Source: Oegoconia quadripuncta
Taxonomy: Eukaryota; Arthropoda; Insecta; Lepidoptera; Autostichidae
Reading direction: 5' to 3'
NCBI GenBank assembly: GCA_949316235.1
Contig: OX438754.1
Span: forward strand, 2,899,501 to 2,963,500
Length of the DNA stretch: 64,000 bases
Part shown: positions 31,232 through 41,779 of the stretch, in pieces
How positions within the stretch are numbered: position 1 is the first letter of the stretch
Layout: each line of letters opens with the position of its first letter
Notes under the pieces: model-generated
What the model saw: only the letters and a program-made list of their open reading frames with translations
Databases searched by the model: none
What the model was told of the DNA's origin: nothing
Program-made: the position numbers and the translations under genes

Positions 31232-31564
31232 TACAGGGTGTCCCTGGAAGTATGGATCAAATCGAACAGGGGCATGGGGAAGGTCATTCCCAAACTTAAG
31301 ATGAAAAAAAAAAATAAAAAAAAAAAAAAAAAAATAAGAAAAAAAAATTATTTTTAATTAAAAAATTAAGCTGATAGCTTTGCTAGTTTTCTTTTAAAAA
31401 ATTTTTTTGTATAAGCACTATTCGATAATATGAAAATGTAAAAAATTGATCATAACTTTTGAACCGTCAAAAATGGCACCGACATTCATAGGGTTAAAAA
31501 GTTTGGGAATGACCTTCCCCATGCCCCTGTTCGATTTGATCCATACTTCCAGGGACACCCTGTA
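31232..31564. mobile_element. TIR element with about 65-bp perfect inverted repeats, TA flanks
   Basis: The left arm TACAGGGTGTCCCTGGAAGT, ATGGATCAAATCGAACAGGG, GCATGGGGAAGGTCATTCCC, AAACTT is mirrored at 31,499-31,564. Both ends are bounded by TA, as in mariner/Tc1-type target duplications. The centre is A-rich and non-coding. The near-identity of the arms suggests a young insertion. Confidence 0.85.
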
Positions 31565-31849
31565 TAGACTGAGACAATTTGACATTAGATCTCAGAGTTC
31601 CGTAGACAATTGGCAAAAATGGGCCTAAAATTTCAGATATCACAAAGAGACTTCCACTTGCGATGATCATGACACACTATTCCTGATTATATCTATCAGA
31701 GTCACTCCACTCATACTTCTCAAAAATATACTAGTTATACTAAATACTTACTATACTATAAATACTTCTAGAAAAGGACTCCACCGACAAGAGCATAGCT
31801 CTTAAATGGAAGAGAGAAATACTTCAAAAAAAATTCATCCGGTATCTAA

Positions 31850-31995
31850 CTAACATTATAAATGCGAAAGTTTGGATGTTTATTTGTTTGTTTGTTTGTC
31901 AATCACGGCGAAACCGATGAACAGATTTCGATGAAAAAAGTTTTATCACAATTATAAAATGTACTTTCCGTTGAAAATTACTTATTGCGCAACAA
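31850..31995 (+). mobile_element. Helitron-like 5' fragment
   Basis: TAACATTATAAATGCGAAAG, TTTGGATGTTTATTTG and TCAATCACGGCGAAACCGAT. The latter matches the start of the fragment at 8298. The 3' end is lost. Confidence 0.45.
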
Positions 31996-32700
31996 AACAC
32001 ACGCACTTGACCGGTTTTTTAGTATAATAGAAATTAAGGAGTTAAAACTTTTGGATGAGTGCCTACAATTTTTATAACACGCGAAACTCATTGGATTCAT
32101 CTCGTTGGTCACCCCGCGTCATACCTTGTGAGCGCCATATTGAAAATTTGGAAGAAACAAACTTTTTCGTACTCCAACTATTGTAGGTGTTATTTGAGGA
32201 ACTCTTTGAGTGTAAACTGTGTAAACTGACTGTGGATTGAATATCTACAATCGATACTCATGAAGTCCTCTATCGCAATAAAAGTTCTAAAAAAATAAAA
32301 ACAAAACATCAAACGAATAAAAATTAAATCTATTTTTGATCTATACATATACTACGTATTTAAAAGAAAGTTAAATACCCAGCTTTAGAGTCGGGAGAAT
32401 CCCATCTAGCCCGAACATAGTCTAGTACAAAACTAAACTGTTAAACATAAACTTTTCTCATGGCGCGATTTACATCATTTTCCATGGGAGAATTTGCCCT
32501 AATCGCAGATTTTTTGGGAACATCCATGAGCTTTGCTGTTTGCTCGTGATAGCCCAGACGGCTTTTATGACACCAATGGAAAGAGGCGGGTTGGTCCTAT
32601 TCTCTCAGCCGGGAATGATACGGTTTTGGGAGAGTAGGTACCTAAATAGTTGATTTCAAAGTTAGGTATTCAATCTCAAAATATAAACATAGTGGGCGAG
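31996..32700. other. Gene-free interval
   Basis: AT-rich sequence; no feature could be supported. Confidence 0.35.
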
Positions 32701-33105
32701 TCTTATGTAACTTTATCAATAACATTGTCAATTAACTTCATCAATAGCGTCGGTGTCTCAGCGGTTAAGACGCGGGCTCCCAGTTTGGAAAATCCGGGTT
32801 CGATTCTCAAGCAGGCCATGTACCAATGACTTTAATAACTTATGTGCATTAATCCGACTGCTCTTAAACAGTGAAGGAAAACGCCGTGAGGAAACCTGCA
32901 TGCCTGAGATTTAAAAATTCTAAGGCATGTGAAGTCCCCAACCCGCATTAGGCCATCGTGGTGGACTATGACCCATACTCCCTTATTATACGCGGGAAGG
33001 CCTATATCCCTGCAGTGGGATGTTTACGGGCTGAGATGATGATCAATAACATTGACCAATGAGAAAACTTGCAACTCTCCGAGCGACGATAATATCTACG
33101 AAATG
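32701..33105. repeat. Family D element split by SINE family 3
   Basis: ATGTAACTTTATCAATAACA, TTGTCAATTAACTTCATCAA on the left and ATTGACCAATGAGAAAACTT, GCGACGATAATATCTACG on the right are the two halves of the element seen at 1262 and 54,193. A repeated ATCAATA at both edges of the SINE is the likely target duplication. Confidence 0.5.
32747..33046 (+). mobile_element. SINE family 3, plus strand
   Basis: GCGTCGGTGTCTCAGCGGTT (A box), B box GGGTTCGATTCTCAAGC, GGCCATGTACCAATGACTTT, CATGCCTGAGATTTAAAAAT and CCCTGCAGTGGGATGTTTAC, ending GGGCTGAGATGATG. It is the best-preserved copy of the family in this window. Confidence 0.85.
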
Positions 33106-33344
33106 GTCGTAAAATGCAGATTTTCTTTTAGATACCTATCTTCTACAATAATCTTAACGTATTTTATCAAAATACGTGACTGACAATGCATAGAGAATTA
33201 TCCATAAATTCACATTAGAACGCATTTACTCTGGTACACCAATTTTAATCTTAACAAAGAAAAATTTTCACAAATATTTTATTATTCCAGCTATCAACTG
33301 GGAATGTGAATAAATATAATATTTTTAACATTTTTAAAATTTTT

Positions 33345-33476
33345 AAGTGAAATAGAAGTTATTGCATTTTTTTTTCTTTTTCAAACCATCATCGAATAAA
33401 GCGTTGTATAATGTTACTGTCGCGTTTGTAGCCTATTCCACATAATTATACCATTAAATTAAATAAATAAAAAAAC
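33345..33476. mobile_element. Family F element, shortened copy
   Basis: AGTGAAATAGAAGTTATTGC, TTCAAACCATCATCGAATAA, AGCGTTGTATAATG and ATTCCACATAATTATACCAT parallel 24,550-24,690. The right inverted end is missing. Confidence 0.5.
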
Positions 33477-33689
33477 TGGGCTGTAGCGCGAGCCAATAAA
33501 TATCCTAATAGTCATCTAATTCTACCCTAACTAAGCTTGTATACTATATCGTATTTGGTATATGGGTACATTTCCAAATTCGTCAGAATAATTAATTAGT
33601 CTATCCCTTTTACATGGATTTAAAATTTTCCCAAGTCTTACTATTCACCGGTCAAAAAGTTTTAAATACAAAACAGTTTATTTCTTTCA

Positions 33690-33922
33690 ACATAATAAAT
33701 GTTTTGGACACACACCAATCACCTAGTCCCAAACTAAGCATAGCGTGTACTATGTATACTAGATAACGGATAAACATACATAAATATTTATAATAAACAT
33801 CCATGACTCGGGAATAAATGCTCGTATTCATCACACAAATATTTACCCTTCGCGGGATTACAACCCGTAACCGTTGGTTTCACTGACAGGGTCACTACCA
33901 CTACGCCAATCGGTGGACATTG
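33690..33922 (-). mobile_element. SINE family 2 variant, minus strand
   Basis: On the minus strand: GTCCACCGATTGGCGTAGTG, ACCCTGTCAGTGAAACCAAC, B-box region ACGGGTTGTAATCCCGC (GTTGTAATC, mutated), TTCCCGAGTCATGGATGTTT and GGGACTAGGTGATTGGTGTG. It is the same subtype as 23,381. Confidence 0.75.
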
Positions 33923-34207
33923 GATTGGTGGAGAGATTTGTAGACAAAAAACCAAATTAGAATAACAGAATATTTATCCGACATACGAGGGCGACACTAA
34001 AAATTTTTAGGACTGGCCACTTTTAAACAATTTGATAAAAAAAGCTCAAATTTTGAAAATGGAACACTTTGCCAGTATTGCTGTGCATTTCTTTCATTTG
34101 TCATTTGTTTTACGTTTTGGCGGCAAATTGAAAATTGTCTGTGTCCGTCGCCGTGGTAATTGGTGCCGTGAAATGGTTGAAAGATTTAACGGAGGTGACT
34201 TAAATGC

Positions 34208-34776
34208 TCAGTGTGCGAAGTGTAAGTTTTGTCTCGTTTTTAATTTTACCATCGCGTTCGCGTTTACGAAAAAAGTCCCTATTGAAAAAATCGTTTTGCA
34301 AACTATCCGCTAGAGGCGCTGCACATTTCTCCATACAAATCGTCACGTAAACGTGAACGCGGTAGTAAAGTTAAGTCGAAACAAAACTCACACTCCGCCT
34401 TCTGACAGTTAGTGTTTTTAAGCCATCTGCTATACAAATTTTTGGCACAATTTTTTTCTATTAAGTAAAAAATAGACGTTTATGGGCAGTTAATATGGAG
34501 AGTTGTGTTAATATTAAGTAGTACAGTGGCACCACTCTGCCTTTCTGCTCCACAAAATACCAGCGTCGTGGTTGCTCCGAACCGACACATGCTGAGTGGA
34601 GACCTTTTAGGATTTAGTATTTTGTAAACTTTTGTATAAAATATTCTTATAACAGAAATCCAAATAAATACTTTTCTTTCTTTCTATTTGGTACTATTTC
34701 AGCCAGTTTTTGACTTCATCAATATAGCTTAATTCCACCGTGTAAATTCTAGATCACGCACGAGGTGTGACATTGG
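34208..34776 (-). repeat. 569-bp repeat, minus copy, inside the mariner
   Basis: It is the reverse complement of 25,181-25,749, including a full MITE family A at its low-coordinate end (about 34,211-34,397). Length is equal to the plus copy by my count, with only a few substitutions. Confidence 0.9.
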
Positions 34777-34779
34777 TTC

Positions 34780-34851
34780 GATTTCTCCATACAAATCTTC
34801 ACGTAAACGTGAACGCGGTAGTAAAGTTAAGTCGAAACAAAACTTACACTC
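34780..34851 (-). mobile_element. Half of a MITE family A
   Basis: ATTTCTCCATACAAATCTTC, ACGTAAACGTGAACGCGGTA and GTCGAAACAAAACTTACACT are the left-TIR half of family A in reverse, directly abutting the 569-bp repeat. Confidence 0.8.
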
Positions 34852-35384
34852 AAAGAGCTGTTCGACATACTTACGGGTGACGAAATTATAATATAAATAT
34901 AAATAAAATTATAAAAATAAATTTACTGTTATGATACTGAAACTAAAAGACAGTCTGCTGAGTGGGTGTTTCCTTCCGAGGAGTTGCCAACTAAAGTGAA
35001 GAGAGATCGCAGCGTGGGAAAAAAGATGGTGGCCTCGTTCTTCGGAAGGACAGGTTCAGTTACTGCAGAGTGGTACACTAATAATTGTTTGCCGCTTGTC
35101 TTGGAAAAAGTTCGGGAGAAACGACCTCGCAGTGGGATGGGGAATCGCCCTGCGAGGTCGTTTTACCACGACAACGCCTCGTCGCACACCGCCAAACGAT
35201 CCACTATTTGGCGACGTCAGACGTGGAATTATTGGGTCACCCGCCGTATAGCCCCGACCTCGCACTTTGCGATTTTAATTATTCCCGAAAATAAATGAAA
35301 AACTTCGAGGAAAACATTTATGGACGCCGAGGAAGCAGTCTCTGCGTTTCAAAAGGCCGTCGAAGAGACCCCTAAAAATATATA

Positions 35385-35668
35385 ATACAAATAAATAAAT
35401 AAATATAAATATCCTTAGACATACACACAGCGCCATCTACTTCCGCAGTAAGCAACTATAGGCGTGTGTTGTGGATACCAGATGGTTGATATACTACATA
35501 AATACATTTTTTTGTAAATAAATACTTATTATAAATGAAAACATCCCATTACTCGGGCACACATGTCCGTATTCATCACACAAACATATGTCCCTCGCGG
35601 GATTCGAGGCCGCAACCTCTTGGTATAGTGGTCAGATTTGTTAACCACTACACCAGGTCGTCAAGGAC
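35385..35668 (-). mobile_element. SINE family 2, minus strand, inside the mariner
   Basis: Minus-strand CGACCTGGTGTAGTGGTTAA, B-box region GCGGCCTCGAATCCCGCGAG (GGTTCG mutated to GCCTCG), TGCCCGAGTAATGGGATG and TAGATGGCGCTGTGTGT, then a TTTATTTATTTA tail. It separates the end of the mariner transposase into two parts. Confidence 0.8.
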
Positions 35669-35869
35669 TAAGGACGAGAGCTTTTCCCAGTGGTTCCATC
35701 GGATTCAGCGATGTATTGATGTGAATGGACGCTATTCTGAAAAGATATAATAAAACTAATAACTTCATAGTTTTAGTTTTTCATTTTCTAAGAACATTCA
35801 TTGTCGCCCTCGTAACAATTACCTAGAAAATAACTGATGAACGTTTCTGTAAATTTTTCACTTTGTAGT

Positions 35870-37726
35870 GGCTCGCAAGAGAGCTTTTGAAGTCGGTTAG
35901 TTTTTTTGATATTTTTTTTTTATATATGAAAGAAAAGAAGTTGCTATTCCTTAATGTAATTTATTGCAGACACAAACTGTTCAGTCCAGTAACCCCGCTG
36001 AACCTTGGTGTACGACCCACGTATTACAAAATAAATCTATATCATATTTACAAGTAAACTAATGTCTGAAGCGGAGACGACGTCAAGGAGTTCAGGTCCA
36101 ATGTCCAGTCCATTGGCTATTCAGAGATGTTTATAATATTGTATTAGTAGTAGTAGTCCATTTCATTTAATTAAACTATCTAAGCGCTACTTATAAAGAA
36201 AAAAGATATCTGAATCTGGATTTAAAATCTAAGACCTAACTCCCAAACTAGGACCTGTGTTTCGGGAGTCAGTGCCTTGGATACTAGTGTTCGGTTTCGA
36301 TTCAATATTTGTTCATAATATTATGGGTTCTCATCACGAACGCCCTGACTCCGTCCCTGCCTCAAATTACAATAAATAACCAATTCTTCTAATAACCATA
36401 AAGAGTAAGAAATACAGCTACTTAAAATAATATTAATTAATTAAAGAAAATAACTGAAATTGTTTTCTTGTTTTACAAAATACGAGATCATTGTGTTTAC
36501 GTGTAAAGAAAATACAAGATACAAAATTAGTGTTGTTTTGAACACAGCTGGCGGGATTCGTTATGAGTTCCACCATAGTAATCAATCGTGTAAAGTTAGG
36601 TGCACCAAAAAAGATGAAAAGTTATGTATAAAAAAAATTAAAAGAACTTTTCGTCTCTGTACCGCCCTGTGCGTAACAAGTTTTTAATCAATATAACCCT
36701 TGTGGCCGACAGATCAGTGTACATGTCACCGGCAAAGTGTGTAACTCAGTCATTGTATAGAATACCTAGTTATTCTATACAACACCAAGTTCATCCAGGC
36801 AGTGTATAAAATATTTTATCTACCGTTAATCATTCATGAAATACCTAAGCAATTCTTAGGTCTAGAGTGCCATTAGGAGACCAGGTAAAGTATGAAGTGA
36901 TACTAATAAACACTTTTACACTTTTACACTTGTACAATCATACCGAATTCATCAGAATCGGTGAAGGACACTTTACCAGATTCGGTCAGAAAAATCAGGT
37001 GCTATTGATTAGGTTTGTTAGGTTTTTTTTTTTGTTACAGTTCAGAACAATGTTGCCAGCTGTTCATTCGTTATTCTACAGAAAGTATAAATGATATTTT
37101 ATACATTGCCTGAACGTTTTAGCCGTTATATGGAATGCCCCAGATATTCTATAGAATACCGGATTATACAGATTATTGATATCATAATATAATATACATC
37201 CGTAAGTAACTGCTACGCTCTGAAGTTAGTAAGATACGTCACTTTGCCCATCGCACAGTCAATCCCCAACCACACCCCTTCAGAAAGTTTCAGTTATGTG
37301 CGGACTCAATATCATTCATAATAGTAATGATATCTGTTAATCGACTTCAAAGCGAAAAACTTGTCACATGTATAGTGACTTTATAAAAAAAAACAGCAAT
37401 TAATATTTGACAAGTTATCAGAGAATGTTTGCATAGGTTCTTTTACGCTAAGGTTGTTTTCCATAATCAATTTTGTATATAATCTACGTATATATTTTGT
37501 AACATTCAAATCTACTTTTTAGTTAAAAGCTTTGCGGTTCTGTTGTACCTATTCGAACACTCCCTGATATTATCTCAAATCATAAACAACAAAAAATCAA
37601 CAATATAAAAGTTTTCATTGCACATTCGTTTTGAATTTTCAGCTAGAGAACAAAATAGTTTAACAAAAATTCATCAAGTGTTGAAAGCTGAGATGCCATT
37701 TGCTTTATATAATAGATACAGTACGG
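35870..37726. other. Gene-free, SINE-poor interval
   Basis: No gene is supported. Short frames at 36,460-36,687 and 36,867-37,094 have no domain and ordinary AT composition. GCTTTTGAAGTCGGTTAG near 35,888 is the same repeat end as at 10,060. Confidence 0.4.
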
Positions 37727-38141
37727 AAGGTCTAACAAAATTAACCCGACAGACTTAGCAATTGCACGTACATGACAATAAAATAATATATTCATTAAAA
37801 AAACTAGCCTTAAAAATTTTGTTTCCGAATAAAAAAATTAAATATAAGTGCAAAAGAACATACAAATTAACAGACTTACTTCATTTCGATTATACCTCAT
37901 TTTATCAATGAGAAAAAACAGGTAACGTTCATATGGAAGACGCCAATCACAGCAAGTCGCGGCACGTGTTTGTGTTGTGGCAAAGTACTTAGAGCGCGCG
38001 GCCATTAAGGTCCAACTCACAAAATTTACATTTCTAAATTTTATTTTTTTAATTAAATCTGTTAACTTCAATGTTTTTTTTTTATAATAGGTACATCCTA
38101 TATATACACTCTGCAACGTCGGGTTAATTTTGTTAGACCTT
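37727..38141. mobile_element. TIR element, 415 bp, perfect 24-bp ends
   Basis: AAGGTCTAACAAAATTAACC + CGAC at the left is exactly mirrored at 38,118-38,141. The interior has only a 106-codon minus-strand frame that crosses the right end and has no domain. It is a non-autonomous element with unknown superfamily. Confidence 0.8.
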
Positions 38142-39108
38142 AATATGGATATGGTCAACCATTTTGTTGTTAACTTTGTTTGTTTACTTGTAACAGGTTT
38201 GTTGTTACTGCCAAAAATATTTATACATCCAACTTTAGCATTTTTTTCACAAACGGATCGAATTTAAAACATTTTGACGCCGACGTCCCTTTTATGTGCT
38301 ACTCTTTCATTCTATACTGTTCGCTCACGTTACAGTGGCATATGTGTCCTGCACTGTCAGTAAACAAAATGGCTGACGAAAATATGACTCCGATTCCTTT
38401 CCCTTATCAATTGATAGTCCCACTCAACATTATTAATATTATATGGAAAATCATAAGTTCATAGAGAACATAAATTGTACTGATACAGAACCCAATTAGG
38501 AATTATTCTGATTTTGTATTTCTTAAAGAATTGGTAGAAAAAAATAACAAAATTTATCCATTTATTGGACGGTAAAAAAAAATATCCCAGTGATTTATCG
38601 CAAATCGCGTATGTAGTAAAGAAAATAGAAACTCAGCTTCCAATTAATGTTGATAAATAATATAAATATAAAATTTAGAGAGTATCATCCATCAATAATA
38701 CTTTTTATATTTGTGATAGACCAATAGGAAAATATAATCAGTACAACGAGTTAATCTTTGTCAAGGTCAATAAAAAAGAAACTGCAATAGGTACGAATCT
38801 ACACAAGAGTAGATAATAATATTAAACGTAAGAATAGAATTAAATATAAATAAAATTAAGCTAAATAAGTATTTACAACAAGGTTACTTTTGTGAATACA
38901 GGCGAATTTCATTCAGGGCTTTCACTAACTGAAATTGCTATTGGGCCTATATGAGTTTACGAAATTGTTCTCTATATTGCGATGAGAGTTGTTACAGAAC
39001 GGTGTGCGTGAACTCATAACCCACAGAGGTAAAGAAAGATATAATGAACCCATTTATTAGTTTCGTTCCCTTTGATATAGTTCGTTCGGTCGTTACTACT
39101 CTAAGGGC
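38142..39108. other. Gene-free interval
   Basis: AT-rich with no supported gene or repeat. Confidence 0.35.
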
Positions 39109-39109
39109 C

Positions 39110-39447
39110 TTTATTACTAGCGATTTCTCGACGTGACCCAGCGCGGCACGACCAGCCTGGGCTGCGCAACGCTCAAGTCGTGTATTTTTGGCACTTGTCT
39201 GTCACGTACGAATACCTTTTTCTTTAATATTTAAGAAAAATTAATCTTATTGACATTGGAATATAAACAAATTTTCCGTGTTTTATATCGGCTTACAGTG
39301 CCAAAGTAAAATCAATTTTAGTACAATGCCGCTTAAGGTTCAATTTATAAATCTAAATGCTAGAATTATTTCATGCTGACCGTATACTCTCACCATTCAT
39401 ATGCACTCGACTAAATGCACTTCGAAAAAATCGCTAGTGATGGGGCG
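39110..39447. mobile_element. TIR element with imperfect ends
   Basis: GGCCTTTATTACTAGCGATT + TCTCGACGTG at the left corresponds to the reverse of the right end, CGCCCCATCACTAGCGATTT + TTTCGAAGTG. The repeat core is ACTAGCGATTT. GTTAAC follows on the right. No coding is seen. Confidence 0.55.
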
Positions 39448-40595
39448 TTAACAAATAATCATAAATAAGAAAAACAGGTTACGATTGAAGACAAATCACA
39501 TAGGTGTTCTATTAATAACTTGTGAAAAATGAGGACAACTAAAAATAACTCTTCTAAATTAATTAATCTGGATTCCACATACCTGGCAAATGTTATGCAA
39601 AGGGTTCATACTAGATAAGCCGCACGCGGGGACGATTGAGAAGATACAACTCTAAGAAAGGAGTATATCTCGGCCATTTGTTCAATAATTAATTTTTTTG
39701 GTGGAACGCGAGACTATATTTGGAGAAAATGTGAAAATACAAAGATGTAACCCTATTGAAATCAGTGGTGTTGCCAATTTTGGTGCTTTAATAAGTTAGT
39801 TCATCGTTCATTTCATTCACCAGTAAAATTGGCATTGCTAAAATTTATGGTGTCTCTTTCCCACGGCAGAGTTAGAGAAGGACAACATTAGCTATCCATT
39901 TTTAAAACAGAAATAATACATATTTAATTTAATACGTTCACATAACATTGGCACAAGTGTGGACCCAGAACTCCATCCATAAAGTCACAGAACATGGACA
40001 TAATAGTTTTTCGAAAGCGGGGTACCTATACCGAAATGCCCTTTAGTAATTTGACTAATATATTCGTTACACGAATTGTTGCACGACAAAATGTATAATG
40101 CGATAAAGTCGCAGGATAGCTGCATTGGAATTGTGAGAGACAAGCATACCTACCTATAGACGGAGCATACTAACTCATGTCAACTTTAAAACAAATGCGA
40201 AGTCCCTAGTTGCAGCAATTCGCCATTCTGATAATCATCTAAAAAATAATATGGCTTGTTTACTTTGCACGACATATATAATGCCGATCTAGCGCGCTAG
40301 TAGGTAACGTATTCTCAAGTCTCAACAGACTGGTTGTTTTCTTTTTTTTTCTATTTTTTCAACTATATATACTAAGCCGGGGACTTTATGTTTATACTAA
40401 CCTTGACAAATGTTTTTCCATATTACTTCTGGTTTTGTAACGATTTTTTTCCAATATAAATCTGTTTTAATTAAGGCAAGGCAGAGATAGTATGTTTTCA
40501 CATTTCACACGCTACTATGAAAAATAGATATAAAAGTGCGACTTGGATAGATTCATCGTCAACAGAGTTCACTCAACACGGCAAAACACTAAAAA
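39448..40595. other. Gene-free interval
   Basis: No gene or well-defined repeat is visible. Confidence 0.35.
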
Positions 40596-40611
40596 AACCT
40601 AAAAAGTAAAG

Positions 40612-40846
40612 TGAGGTTTTTACTGATGGCTCACTTAACGCTTTCGGCGCAATATTGAAAACACGTTTAGCGTTTTATCGGGAAGGTTTACTACAATTGG
40701 ATCACACTCGATGCTTCCAAATTACAAATTGTGCTCCGATAATAATAGCTTTAGAAATATTTTCGTCAATCTTTCATTCCATACAAAAATCTTTTCTGGT
40801 TTATAGGTTTCGTCAGCCATTAGAATCTACCCGGAAACATCACTAA
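40612..40846 (+). pseudogene. LINE RNase H domain fragment
   Basis: The frame reads EVFTDGSLNAFGAILKT, then RCFQITNCAPIIIALEIFSS. The FTDGS motif with the first catalytic Asp of RNase H is clear. The second block lines up with the FQAE..AI segment, in which the catalytic Glu would sit, but here the motif is altered (FQIT). About 75 codons survive with no flanking reverse transcriptase. RNase H is found in R1-, I- and some Jockey-like LINEs. It is a dead remnant. Confidence 0.6.
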
Positions 40847-41162
40847 CCACCTTTATTAGGAACAGTAGGATAGAGGCACGTATGTTAGCGTCAAAAAAAA
40901 ATATTGACGAATCTTTAAAAATCAAACGTGAACTTGAATGATGAAAAGTATGTTCCTAGTCATCTCTTTTCAAGCTTATTTACATCTTTTGCAAAATTAG
41001 GCAGGTTTTAAATCAAACCAAGTTTTTGGGCTAAAATTTCTTAAGTTCTTGTTGGACTCTGATCTCAATGCTCTAAAATATATAATCTTTATATTCGTAT
41101 ATAGATTTATTTATGAGACAGAGTGACTGCATTATTACATTGTCCTATTGTATTGTCTACAC

Positions 41163-41777
41163 CAGGCATGTCAAACTCTGGCTAATAGATGGGCCAAATT
41201 TTATGTGTGGGTTGCAAACAAAATGATAATATATGTATTTTACATCTGTTGGTGTTTTTTATTGTAAATAAATGAAAGAGACACTGGATATATTGGATGT
41301 AGGCTTTTCAGAATGGTAAATATCCTAAAGTCGAATAAGGAGAATGCTAAATGGCACGAATCAATGCATGTATTTCTTTAATATGAAAAACACAGTGAAG
41401 AAAAGGGTCAACCAATGGCGCGTGTCTCTTTAAATGTCCATTGGGTTTCCTTAAGGAACGTTTGTGCAAAGGGGTTAATCAGACTCAAGTTATTCATTAA
41501 AAGTGGGACACATGGTACCTTTCATGGAGGTCACTTTCTCATATAAAGGCTAAGTTACCACCGCTTCCGAATTTTTATAATCTGATTCCATTGGCTTGAC
41601 ATTCCAGGCCGCAAACAGCCTAAGAGCGGCAGTCGCATCTTAAGATTCAGATCGAGAAACACTCACAATACAATATATTATGGTGTTTATATACGCGAGA
41701 GTATCTCAAGTATTAACTTAAGTTCACTTCAATCATGAGACCATTTTATTAATACGGGCCCAAGTTTGACATGCCTG
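41163..41777. mobile_element. hAT-like non-autonomous element
   Basis: The left end CAGGCATGTCAAACTCTGGC is mirrored at the right by CAGGCATGTCAAACTTGGGC, with GGGCC motifs a little further in on both sides. The ends resemble the CAGGGGTGTCAAACTC class of hAT termini. No 8-bp target duplication could be matched. The 615-bp interior is non-coding. Confidence 0.65.
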
Positions 41778-41779
41778 AT

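Larger units (their letters stand above)
33984..35814 (+). pseudogene. Broken mariner-type DNA transposon with nested insertions
   Basis: The ends are TACGAGGGCGACACTAAAAA and, in reverse, TACGAGGGCGACAATGAATG, matching TIRs flanked by TA as expected for mariner. The transposase frame is in pieces on the plus strand. After the first insertion comes DILTGDE (first catalytic Asp, near 34,875), then YDTETKRQSAEWVFPSEE (34,928 on), MVASFFGRTGSV, EWYTNNCLP, HDNASSHTA (second Asp) and, one frame over, LGHPPYSPDLALCDF (third Asp, about 34 residues on). FHRIQRCIDVNGRYSEK completes the C-terminus near 35,700-35,745, with frameshifts between. The first part was replaced or interrupted by 34,208-34,851, and SINE family 2 splits the end. 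It is non-functional. Confidence 0.9.

Noticed and set aside
34032..34313. 93-codon plus-strand frame at 34.0-34.3 kb as a gene
   Set aside because: It joins the 5' part of the broken mariner to the inserted repeat; the fusion is accidental.
37838..38158. 106-codon minus-strand frame as a gene
   Set aside because: It starts outside and runs across the right TIR of a non-autonomous element and has AT-driven composition.
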